Below are positions 32,355 to 40,334 of a DNA stretch of 64,000 bases, in pieces. Source of the DNA: Aliiglaciecola sp. M165 (lineage in GTDB: Bacteria > Pseudomonadota > Gammaproteobacteria > Enterobacterales > Alteromonadaceae); contig NZ_VKKH01000001.1 in assembly GCF_007197995.1 (NCBI RefSeq), positions 1-64,000 on the forward strand. Direction: 5' to 3'. Positions within the stretch are counted from its first letter, which is position 1, and every line of letters starts with the position of its first letter. Position numbers and translations under genes: made by a program. The notes below the pieces were generated by a model that was given only the letters and a program-made list of their open reading frames with translations, ran no database searches and was not told the DNA's origin.

Positions 32355-32882
32355 ATGATGCTTGAGCTATTCGAATCCCTTCGAGATTTTACTGAAACAG
32401 GCGGAATTGTGCTGCTCTTTATTGGCGGCCTAATTTTCACAATGTGGCTATTAATCCTTGAGCGGATCATTTATGTCAACAGCGGCCACCGACAGTTCAA
32501 AAAACACGTCATTGCTACATGGCAAGCAAGAACTGACCGAGCCTCCTGGAATGCAGAACAAATTCGCCAGGCAATGGTATCCCGAGTGAGCCTAAAGCTG
32601 AAATACAGCCTGCCTATTATTCAGGCTTTGGTTGCTCTATGCCCCTTGCTGGGACTAATGGGTACTGTGACAGGCATGATTCAGGTTTTTGATGTCATGG
32701 CACTTTCAGGTGGTGGTAATGCACGTTCAATGGCTGCTGGCGTATCCAAGGCGACGATTCCAACGATGGCCGGAATGGTGGGCGCATTGTCCGGAGTTTT
32801 TGCCTCGACTTGGCTAACTCGAACGGCAAAAACCGAACGTACACATTTAGAAGACGCATTAATTATGCAGCGTCAGGGCTAA
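32355..32882 (+). CDS. exbB: ExbB-type proton channel subunit
   Basis: 175 residues with three membrane helices (about 15-35, 90-115 and 135-155). It carries the conserved channel motif ALCPLLGLMGTVTGMIQVF and the Ala/Gly-rich third helix. With ExbD it forms the inner-membrane proton-driven motor that energises TonB. It starts 6 bp after the ttpC-like gene and lies 25 bp before exbD. Confidence 0.93.
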   Translation: MMLELFESLRDFTETGGIVLLFIGGLIFTMWLLILERIIYVNSGHRQFKKHVIATWQARTDRASWNAEQIRQAMVSRVSLKLKYSLPIIQALVALCPLLGLMGTVTGMIQVFDVMALSGGGNARSMAAGVSKATIPTMAGMVGALSGVFASTWLTRTAKTERTHLEDALIMQRQG

Positions 32883-32907
32883 GTCCTGAGGAACTAGAGA
32901 GAATAAA

Positions 32908-33315
32908 ATGAAACAGCACTTTCAGAATTTAATTGATGAAGAAGAATCGAACATCGACATGACGCCGATGTTGGACGTGGTATTTATCATGCTGATCTTT
33001 TTTATTGTGACGGCATCCTTTGTCAAAGAAGCGGGCATCGATGTCAATCGACCTGATGCGGCCACCGCAGTCAAAAAGGACCGTGCCAATATTTTGGTTG
33101 CGATCAGCGACAAAGGCGAAATCTGGATCAATAAACGTCGTGTCGACAAACGTGCCGTTCAAGCAAATATTGAGCGACTACATGCTGAGAACCCACAAGG
33201 CACAGTCGTCATCCAAGCTGATAGAAAAGCCACAACAGAAACATTGATTGCTGTCATGGATGCCTCTAGGGCAGCAGGCGTATTTGATGTTTCCATCGCT
33301 GCACAAGAGCCTTAA
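32908..33315 (+). CDS. exbD: ExbD-type subunit
   Basis: 135 residues: a short cytoplasmic segment, one membrane helix (about 22-42) with the essential Asp23 in MTPMLDVVFIML, and a periplasmic domain. This Asp corresponds to the proton-carrying residue of ExbD/TolR. It sits directly before tonB, with a 3-bp gap. Confidence 0.94.
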   Translation: MKQHFQNLIDEEESNIDMTPMLDVVFIMLIFFIVTASFVKEAGIDVNRPDAATAVKKDRANILVAISDKGEIWINKRRVDKRAVQANIERLHAENPQGTVVIQADRKATTETLIAVMDASRAAGVFDVSIAAQEP

Positions 33316-33318
33316 GCC

Positions 33319-33927
33319 ATGCCGCGTATTTTGATTGCCATTGTATTAGCTGCAGGTGTCACACTGGGCTTGTTCTATTTAATGCAAGCGCTGATTAAAA
33401 GTGGTGACCAGGCGTTGTCAGAGCCATCCAAAGGTAGTGTTTTGGATTTCGTAAGAGTAAAAAAAGACGAAGTTACCGAACAAAAACAGCGCAAACCGCG
33501 AAAGCCCCCTAAGCCAGAGCAACCACCACCTGATATGCCTCAACCTGAAATGGATCTTGCATCTTCTGATCCACTAAGCAGTGGTTATGACTTTGCTGCG
33601 GATGTCGCAGCGGATGTTTCTCTAGAAGGTGGACTAGCCTTGGAGTCGGGTGACGGTGAGTATTTACCCATCGTGAAAGTGTCGCCCGTTTACCCGAGGC
33701 GCGCGTTGTCTAGGGGAATTGAAGGTTATGTCATCGTTGAATTTACTGTGACGAAACAAGGTTCAGTAAGCAATCCAACAGTCATTGAAGCGGAGCCTGC
33801 AGGTATTTTTGAGCAGGCGGCTGTCGATGCGGCATTGAAATTTAAATATAAACCTCGGGTAATAAACGGTGAAGCAGCAGAAGTTGCAGGTGTGCAAAAC
33901 CGTATTTCTTTTCAAATAGATGGTTAA
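33319..33927 (+). CDS. tonB: TonB2-type energy transducer
   Basis: 202 residues: an N-terminal anchor helix (about 3-25), a Lys/Pro-rich spacer (KPRKPPKPEQPPPDMPQPE, about 59-77) and a C-terminal TonB domain with SPVYPRRALSRGIEGYVIVEF and FKYKPR. It is short, like Vibrio TonB2, and would contact the TonB box of the neighbouring receptor. It sits between exbD and the TPR gene. Confidence 0.93.
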   Translation: MPRILIAIVLAAGVTLGLFYLMQALIKSGDQALSEPSKGSVLDFVRVKKDEVTEQKQRKPRKPPKPEQPPPDMPQPEMDLASSDPLSSGYDFAADVAADVSLEGGLALESGDGEYLPIVKVSPVYPRRALSRGIEGYVIVEFTVTKQGSVSNPTVIEAEPAGIFEQAAVDAALKFKYKPRVINGEAAEVAGVQNRISFQIDG

Positions 33928-33937
33928 AGGTGATCAA

Positions 33938-35263
33938 ATGAAACGTTTTGCTGCGATTTCTCAAAAAACTATGTCTTTGCTGTTAGCTTTCTCGATGGCA
34001 ATTTCAGGTAGTTTGTTGACAACAACCAACGCCGTTGCGGAAGTCCAAAAAGAACAGAAAACTAAGCGCACACCAGCGTTACGCTCAAAAGTCTACGACC
34101 AACTCGCACGAGCACAGGCCCTCGCTGATATGGACAAAATTGACGAAGCGTTAGACTCACTTAAAGCGGTGGAACGAAAGTCTTCTTCAATGAACAGCTA
34201 CGAGTTAGCGATGATGTATAACTTCTTTGGTTTTATCTATTACAACGCTGAAGATTATGACAATGCGATCGCCTCTTTTGAAAAAGTAGTCGCTCAGCAG
34301 CCCATCCCGGAATCCTTTGAAAAAAGCACGTTATTTAGTCTGTCTCAGCTGCATATGATGCGTGGAAACTACGACAAGACTGTGAGTCATTTGGAAAAAT
34401 GGGAAGCCTTGCATGATGGAGAAATACCCGCCAAAAACCTTGTATTAAAGGCACAGGCGATGTACCAGAAAAAAGACTACGTTGCGGCTTCGGGATTTAT
34501 TAACGCGGCCATTGAGCAACAGGAGTCAAGCGAACTTGGTTTCAAGGTAGAAGAAAGTTGGTATGTGTTGCAGCGTGCCGTTTATTACGAGTTGAAAAAC
34601 CCCAAAAAAGTGACCGAAGTGCTGGTCAAAATGGTTAAACAGTTCAACAAGCCAGAGTACTGGGTGCAGCTGTCAGGCATGTACGGTGAATTGGGTCTGG
34701 AAAAAGAACAGCTAGCAATTCTTGAATCAGCGTATCAACAAGGTTTTGTAAACAAAGCCAATGATTTATTTAACTTAGCACAGTTATATTACTACCATCA
34801 GGCCCCGTTTAAAGCAGCCAAAATAATCGAACAGGCGATTGATCATGGTGTCTTGGACAACGACCTGCGCAATCTAAAATTTTTAGCGCAAAGTTGGTCT
34901 CTGGCAAAGGAAGATGAAAAAGCGGTGCCGGTAATGTTGGCAGCGGCACAAATGTCTTCCGACGGTGAACTCGATATGCAACTCGCGCAGATTTTCCTCA
35001 ATATGGAAAAATATGACGACGCCATAGAGGCGTCACAACGGGCGATAGACAAAGGTGACTTGCGTAACCCTGGAAACGCGCATTTAATTCTCGGAATGGC
35101 TTTGTTTAACAAGCAACGTTTTGTGGCATCGCTAACACAACTGGCCAAAGCAGAAGAACACCAGAAAACTGAAGCCATGGCCAAACGCTGGAGTCAGTTT
35201 GTAAAAAATGAACAAGAATACTTTAGCAATGTGCTGGGCCGCGCAACACAGGTTGGGTCATAG
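33938..35263 (+). CDS. TPR-repeat periplasmic protein of the TonB2 operon
   Basis: 441 residues from the ATG at 33938, which has AAGGTG upstream (the frame opens earlier, overlapping tonB by 8 bp). Signal peptide (about 1-34, ending NAVA), then tetratricopeptide repeats across about 50-430, with typical A-x-x-x-x-A/Y-F patterns such as YNFFGFIYYNAEDYDNAIASFEKVV. Vibrio TonB2 clusters end in a similar TPR protein. It probably scaffolds partner proteins in the periplasm. Confidence 0.87.
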   Translation: MKRFAAISQKTMSLLLAFSMAISGSLLTTTNAVAEVQKEQKTKRTPALRSKVYDQLARAQALADMDKIDEALDSLKAVERKSSSMNSYELAMMYNFFGFIYYNAEDYDNAIASFEKVVAQQPIPESFEKSTLFSLSQLHMMRGNYDKTVSHLEKWEALHDGEIPAKNLVLKAQAMYQKKDYVAASGFINAAIEQQESSELGFKVEESWYVLQRAVYYELKNPKKVTEVLVKMVKQFNKPEYWVQLSGMYGELGLEKEQLAILESAYQQGFVNKANDLFNLAQLYYYHQAPFKAAKIIEQAIDHGVLDNDLRNLKFLAQSWSLAKEDEKAVPVMLAAAQMSSDGELDMQLAQIFLNMEKYDDAIEASQRAIDKGDLRNPGNAHLILGMALFNKQRFVASLTQLAKAEEHQKTEAMAKRWSQFVKNEQEYFSNVLGRATQVGS

Positions 35264-35296
35264 CAGCTGCCAAAGCTTGGGGCGTTACAAAGAAAA

Positions 35297-35339
35297 ATCC
35301 GGAAATTGATTTAGCTTTTTAGCAATCAATACTCCGGAT
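35297..35339 (-). terminator. Terminator of the dbpA-side operon
   Basis: A long imperfect hairpin: outer arms ATCCGGA / TCCGGAT (35297-35303, 35333-35339) and inner arms ATTGATT / AATCAAT, followed on the minus strand by TTTTCTTTG. It lies between the convergent TPR gene and dbpA and favours the minus strand. Confidence 0.65.
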
Positions 35340-35367
35340 CCATCTTTGGCCGAATGTTTTTTATCTG

Positions 35368-36774
35368 TTAGGTCAATTTACGTGCTTTAAACTTTCTGCC
35401 TTTCATTTTGCCTTCATTAATTTGTTTTAGGCTGCGCTTAACACTGCGCACTTTGACCGCGACATAGCTGTGTGTGGCTGTAACATTAATTTTACCAATA
35501 TCGTCACCGGGCACGTCGGCATCTTTGGTCAACGCGCCTAAAATATCTCCAGGACGAAGTTTGGCCTTTTTACCGCCATCAATGCAGATGGTTTGGTATT
35601 CAGGTTTAATGATGCGATTGGCATGAAATCGCATGGCTTGTATTGCTTTCCACTGAATTTTCGCTTGTTGATAATCTTCAATAGCGTTTGCCCGAGAGAT
35701 TTCATTCGGGGCACAAAGTGTTAGCGCTAGTCCTTCCTCATCGGCGCGCCCTGTCCTGCCAATGCGATGAATATGCACTTCTGGATCAGGTGTAATATGA
35801 TAATTCAACACCATCCCTACGCCTTTAACATCAAGACCCCGTGAGGCAACATCAGTCGCAATCAACAAATTGATACTTTTATTGGCAAATTGCACTAGCA
35901 CTCGATTGCGATCTTTTTGCTCAAGATCGCCGTGGAGGGCTTGCACCGAAAAACCTCGTTCTGAAAGATCTTCAAGTAGAGATTGGCATGCAACTTTGGT
36001 ATTGCAAAAAATGATTGCAGATTCAGGTTGATATTCACTTAACAAAGCCGAAGCTGCGTTGTTGCGATGATTCTCTTCAATCTCAAAAAAGAATTGTTTA
36101 ATTTTGCTGGTATCGTGTGTTGACTCAACACTGATTTCAATTGGGTTGCGTTGTACCTTGAGGCTTATTTGACGGATCTGATCTGGGTAGGTTGCAGAAA
36201 ACAAAAGCGTTTGCCGATCACTGGGGGATGCTTTGATTACTGCTTCCATTTCATCTTCAAACCCCATGTCCAACATACGATCAGCTTCATCAAGGACAAG
36301 GGTGTTGACGTCACGAAGGTCCAAACGCCGCTTGAAAAGATGATCCATTATGCGACCTGGCGTGCCAACAATAATATGAGCACCATGTGCCAAAGAACCA
36401 ATTTGCGGTCCCATCGGAGAGCCGCCGCACAAGGTTAACACTTTCATGTTTTCAATCATGCGCCCTACGCGACGGATCTCTTGTGCAACTTGCTCCGCCA
36501 GCTCTCTTGTAGGACACATAACTAATGCTTGCACGCGAAAACGCTCAACGTCCAAACGATTCAGCAAGCCCAATGCAAAGGCCACGGTTTTACCACTTCC
36601 TGTTTTCGCTTTGGCCAACACGTCTTTACCTGCCAAAATCTTTGGCAGACTTTGAGCTTGAATTTCGGTCATGGACGCGAAACCCAGGGTCGCTAAATTG
36701 TTTGTCAGTCTGGCGTCTAGTTCAAGAGACTCAAAAGGTTGTGCGTTGTCGCCACTGGGTGATTCAGTATTCAA
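35368..36774 (-). CDS. dbpA: DEAD-box ATP-dependent RNA helicase DbpA
   Basis: 468 residues. Walker A AKTGSGKT, then PTRELAEQ, VGTPGRIMD, DEAD in VLDEADRMLDMGF, SAT (FSAT), and C-terminal motifs TDVASRGLD and HRIGRTGR are all present. The C-terminal DbpA RNA-binding domain CIDGGKKAKLRPGDILGALT recognises hairpin 92 of 23S rRNA in E. coli, so the role is late 50S assembly. The start overlaps the upstream crotonase stop by 4 bp, indicating translational coupling. Confidence 0.95.
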   Translation of the reverse strand: MNTESPSGDNAQPFESLELDARLTNNLATLGFASMTEIQAQSLPKILAGKDVLAKAKTGSGKTVAFALGLLNRLDVERFRVQALVMCPTRELAEQVAQEIRRVGRMIENMKVLTLCGGSPMGPQIGSLAHGAHIIVGTPGRIMDHLFKRRLDLRDVNTLVLDEADRMLDMGFEDEMEAVIKASPSDRQTLLFSATYPDQIRQISLKVQRNPIEISVESTHDTSKIKQFFFEIEENHRNNAASALLSEYQPESAIIFCNTKVACQSLLEDLSERGFSVQALHGDLEQKDRNRVLVQFANKSINLLIATDVASRGLDVKGVGMVLNYHITPDPEVHIHRIGRTGRADEEGLALTLCAPNEISRANAIEDYQQAKIQWKAIQAMRFHANRIIKPEYQTICIDGGKKAKLRPGDILGALTKDADVPGDDIGKINVTATHSYVAVKVRSVKRSLKQINEGKMKGRKFKARKLT

Positions 36775-37460
36775 AGTGAACTCGTTTTATCTAGTTCGAT
36801 GCATTTGTCCAATAAGCTTAAAAACTCTTCTCGCGCTTTAAGTTTTGTTTGACGATGGGCTCGCATATCGAGCGACGCCATGGCGTTCGCAACCTTTTCA
36901 ACGATTTTTTCAAACTTTTTCGGTTTCACAACAAGATCTATAAAGCCGGCTTCTAACGCACCGTCTGGGTTGAAAATTTCTGCGTTAATGACGGAACGAT
37001 TAAAGTATACGGGGGCCAAGCGGTTTCTCGCCAATTCTACACCAGCGTTGTGCATCGTCATGCCAATTGCGACTTCGTTTAATCCGATTTTAAATTCGCC
37101 CTCAACGCCTATTCGGTAGTCTGCAGAAAGTAACAAAAACGCTCCTTTTGCTACGGCATGTCCTGGGCAGGCCGCGACGATTGGTGTGGGGAATGATAAC
37201 AGTCGACGAGAAAGTGTAGAGCCTTTTTCCACCAGCTCCATTGCCGCTTCCATGCTTTGTTTCATTACGCTTAGATCGTATCCAGCGGAGAATATTCCTG
37301 CTTTTCCGGTAAGCACAACAACTTTTTGCTCTTTCTCAGCTTTGTCTAAACATAAATTGAGTTGGTCTAGGACCTCATGGGAGATAGCGTTGGCTTTGCC
37401 ATTATCGATGGAAATAACTGCGTATTTTTCTTTTGCTTGGTAGGATACAAGTTTTGTCAT
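36771..37460 (-). CDS. Enoyl-CoA hydratase/isomerase (crotonase) family protein
   Basis: 229 residues, shorter than the usual 255-260 for a crotonase. The first oxyanion-hole strand is in FSAGYDLSVM and the second in GHAVAKGAFLLLS; NEVAIGMTMH follows with one acidic candidate catalytic residue. Reactions in this superfamily vary (hydratase, isomerase, thioesterase), so no specific substrate is assigned. It lies 11 bp after a solute-binding-like gene and overlaps dbpA. Confidence 0.85.
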   Translation of the reverse strand: MTKLVSYQAKEKYAVISIDNGKANAISHEVLDQLNLCLDKAEKEQKVVVLTGKAGIFSAGYDLSVMKQSMEAAMELVEKGSTLSRRLLSFPTPIVAACPGHAVAKGAFLLLSADYRIGVEGEFKIGLNEVAIGMTMHNAGVELARNRLAPVYFNRSVINAEIFNPDGALEAGFIDLVVKPKKFEKIVEKVANAMASLDMRAHRQTKLKAREEFLSLLDKCIELDKTSSL

Positions 37461-37471
37461 TTAAGGGCCCT

Positions 37472-38287
37472 TTATTGCTGCCATAAATTAAGCACACCAT
37501 CTTCCATGTGCATCGGAATTGGTAATTCTTCGTATTGTTTTAACCAATGTCGCGTAAGCTGAGTGAATTCCTCAGAATGCTTAAATCTAAGGGCTGCACT
37601 TTTTAATCTGTCAGCTAACTGTTCATCAGTTTCCGCTTTGGACAACACCAGATAACTGAACATTCGCTCGTACATAAACACGCGCTTGAGCTCTTTGCAA
37701 TTATTTGTCGATTTTTCGCAAAAAAATTGCATACCGGCATCGGATAAAAATATCGCTTCTGACTGTCCATTGACCACCGAGTCGACCGCCTCCTGCCAGC
37801 TTTCATAGGGTCTGATATTTGTCATCTTGGCGTTTAGCAGGATTTTGTGTCGCACGTCATTATTAAGGACCGCGATAGACGAAATATTCTTTAGTTCATC
37901 AAGATGCTGATAGTGGTCTTTGGTCGCGCTGTGCCCATACACAGCAAATACATTGGCAGTTAAAGGCGTTATCCAGTGATAATAATTTTCGCGCTCAGGC
38001 GTTCTGGCTAAAGCGAATACCAATACATTGGATTTTACTCGCGCTTCTCGCTCGACCCGCTCCCATGGCGCCGCAAGAATTTGCTGCTTTATGTTAGCTT
38101 CACTAAGCACGCCATTGACCACATCCACCAGCATACCACTTAACTGACGTTTATCATCTTGCACAACAAAAGGCGCTTCAGGGTTAGTCAGCACCCAGAA
38201 ATCAGGCGTGTTCGGCACTTGCGCAAAAACGCGTTGTGCTAACACGACCAATATGAAAAATAGTGTGGATCCGTTACGGAAACTCAT
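37472..38287 (-). CDS. Orphan solute-binding-like protein (tandem copy B)
   Basis: 271 residues from the ATG at 38285-38287, with GGAAG upstream; it overlaps the upstream gene by 14 bp. Signal peptide MSFRNGSTLFFILVVLAQRVFA, then a family 3 solute-binding-like body (LSGMLVDVVNGVL, LAAPWERVEREAR, VLVFALARTPERENYYHW). Key segments (WAR/WER, ARTE/ARTP, WLT/WIT) parallel those of the adjacent gene, so the two are paralogues. No permease gene is nearby. Confidence 0.7.
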   Translation of the reverse strand: MSFRNGSTLFFILVVLAQRVFAQVPNTPDFWVLTNPEAPFVVQDDKRQLSGMLVDVVNGVLSEANIKQQILAAPWERVEREARVKSNVLVFALARTPERENYYHWITPLTANVFAVYGHSATKDHYQHLDELKNISSIAVLNNDVRHKILLNAKMTNIRPYESWQEAVDSVVNGQSEAIFLSDAGMQFFCEKSTNNCKELKRVFMYERMFSYLVLSKAETDEQLADRLKSAALRFKHSEEFTQLTRHWLKQYEELPIPMHMEDGVLNLWQQ

Positions 38288-39110
38288 TCTTAACTTCCAC
38301 CATACCATTGGTTAAAACCAATGACTTTGATAAACCTTCGCGCCCAGACAAGTAGCGTGCGGCCATGAGGCGAAACTCTTCAGACTCTTTCACCATTTGT
38401 GCGGCCGTTTTTAAGCTATCGGCGACGACATCATTAACTTTGGTTTTTGCCATTGCAATATAACTCTGGGTAACTTGATACGTCAGTACCTTTTTGAGAG
38501 AACGACAGTTCAGACTTGCTTGTAAACAAGTTAACGCAAGACCCATATCCGACAAAAAAACGCTATCGACCCTTCCTCGAATAAGAGTTTTAACAGCTTG
38601 TTCCCACGAGTTAAATGTCACCATGTTTTGAACTTTATTATCGATAAGAATTTGTTGACGGTAGTCGTCCCTTAACACCGCGATATAACCAAATTCGTCG
38701 AGTAATTTAAGCGACGTAAGTGAAATTTGCGGCGGATCATTCGCAAAGGCTGCTACCTGATTTTGTGAAATCGCAGTGAGCCAATGAAAATCTTCTTCCC
38801 TTGCCTCGGTGCGAGCCAACCCCAAAATCATAATCGGCACGTCCCCTTCCTTCTTCGCCATAATACGAGCCCAAGGCATCGCAGATATCGAATACCGCAT
38901 TCGTGCCTGATCAGCAATCAATTTAGCCAGTTCTACGGAGTAACCTGAAGGTTTTCCATTACGATTACTTTCACTAAAAAAAGGCAGAGGATTGGTCAGA
39001 ATGATCAATTCTTGTTCTGCTGCTCGCCCGTGATTGGAATATAGAAGACCTAAACCGATAACGGCGGCCGCAAAGTTTGCCCCGTATCTTAGCGCGACTG
39101 TAATAATCAT
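38274..39110 (-). CDS. Orphan solute-binding-like protein (tandem copy A)
   Basis: 278 residues from the ATG at 39108-39110 with AAAGG at about 9 bp; a TTG at 39119 is less likely. Signal segment (residues about 8-30, ending GRAA). The body contains NGKPSGYSVELAKLIADQARM, ISAMPWARIMAKKEG, ILGLARTEAREEDFHWLT and LIRGRVDSVFLSDMG, the pattern of family 3 binding proteins. It starts 33 bp after the pyrC stop, and is a paralogue of the next gene downstream. Confidence 0.7.
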   Translation of the reverse strand: MIITVALRYGANFAAAVIGLGLLYSNHGRAAEQELIILTNPLPFFSESNRNGKPSGYSVELAKLIADQARMRYSISAMPWARIMAKKEGDVPIMILGLARTEAREEDFHWLTAISQNQVAAFANDPPQISLTSLKLLDEFGYIAVLRDDYRQQILIDNKVQNMVTFNSWEQAVKTLIRGRVDSVFLSDMGLALTCLQASLNCRSLKKVLTYQVTQSYIAMAKTKVNDVVADSLKTAAQMVKESEEFRLMAARYLSGREGLSKSLVLTNGMVEVKNEFP

Positions 39111-39142
39111 ACCCAACAACCTTTTTTTACCGAGAAAAACCG

Positions 39143-40177
39143 TTAGTCTGCAATTTTCCAGTCAACTCGCTGTCCGGCAAAAAACGGTACGATTGGGTTA
39201 CCATTTGGCAGAGTAATACTCTCTGGAACTTGCCATGTTTCTTTAACCAAGGTTACCTTTCCTGTATTTCTTGGCAAACCATAAAAATCCGCACCGTGAA
39301 AGCTCGCAAATCCTTCGAGTTTATCCAGGGCGTTAAGTTCTTCAAAGACATGAGTATAGAGTTCCAATGCACTCCAGGCGCTGTAACATCCTGCACAACC
39401 ACAAGCAGATTCTTTAGCATGTTTTTCGTGAGGAGCGGAATCTGTACCGAGGAAAAACTTCGAGGAACCACTGGCAACAGCTTCCCGTAACGCCTGTTGA
39501 TGAGTCGAGCGTTTAAGAACTGGTAAACAGTAATTGTGTGGTTTGATCCCACCTACAAGCAAGTCATTGCGATTCAACAGCAAATGCTGCGGTGTAATGG
39601 TGGCGGCAACGTTATTAGAGCTCTGTTCAACAAAGGCTGCGGCATCCGCTGTTGTGATATGTTCGAATACGACTTTCAATTCTGGGAAATTTTTAACAAT
39701 ATCGGCCAGATATTGATCGATGAAGGCCTTTTCTCGATCGAAGATGTCCACATGGTTTTGTGTCACTTCCCCGTGGATAAGTAACAACATGCCTTGTTTA
39801 GCCATTTCTTCAAATACGGGGTATAGGGCTTCAATGCCATCTACTGCAGCGTCGGAATTAGTGGTTGCCCCAGCGGGATAAAGCTTCGCTGCGACCACAC
39901 CTGCTGCTTTTGCTTCGCTGATGTCTTGTTTACTAGTTTGATTAGTCAAATACAGCACCATTAGCGGCTCAAACTCACTTTGCTGCGGGCGAGCTGCCAG
40001 AATGCGGGCCTTGTAGTCCATTGCCATTTGCGCAGTCGTCACTGGCGGAACAAGATTTGGCATAACTATCGCGCGTTTAAAACAACGAGCGGTAGCGGGG
40101 ACTGTTTCTGCCAACATCTCATAGTCTCGAAAGTGTAAATGCCAGTCATCAGGTGCTGTTATCGTAATCTTGTCCAT
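39143..40177 (-). CDS. pyrC: Dihydroorotase
   Basis: 344 residues (E. coli PyrC 348). Converts carbamoyl-aspartate to dihydroorotate in pyrimidine synthesis. The metal site is visible: DDWHLHFRD near residues 10-18, the lysine in AAKLYPAGA that is carboxylated, IHGE, FEHITT and the catalytic Asp in [12 protein letters not shown]. All residues expected of the E. coli-type enzyme are retained. First gene of the five-gene minus-strand run to dbpA. Confidence 0.96.
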   Translation of the reverse strand: MDKITITAPDDWHLHFRDYEMLAETVPATARCFKRAIVMPNLVPPVTTAQMAMDYKARILAARPQQSEFEPLMVLYLTNQTSKQDISEAKAAGVVAAKLYPAGATTNSDAAVDGIEALYPVFEEMAKQGMLLLIHGEVTQNHVDIFDREKAFIDQYLADIVKNFPELKVVFEHITTADAAAFVEQSSNNVAATITPQHLLLNRNDLLVGGIKPHNYCLPVLKRSTHQQALREAVASGSSKFFLGTDSAPHEKHAKESACGCAGCYSAWSALELYTHVFEELNALDKLEGFASFHGADFYGLPRNTGKVTLVKETWQVPESITLPNGNPIVPFFAGQRVDWKIAD

Positions 40178-40334
40178 AATGCTCTCAATCAGTAATATTT
40201 TTTTTAGATTATCGGTCTACAACTATTATGCCCTATTAACGCGCTAAAATAATCCTTTGCAATACATTAATCGCCTCTGTTATAAGTGAGAAAGTTGATT
40301 ATTGAAACGCCCTATCAAATGTTACGGACTTGCG

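Noticed and set aside
32282-32470. Minus-strand frames inside the exb/ttp operon
   Set aside because: They are antisense to well-supported genes and lack ribosome sites.
40255-40334. Pho box upstream of olsF
   Set aside because: Only one half-site (CTGTTAT) is present; the in-phase heptamers on either side do not match the consensus.
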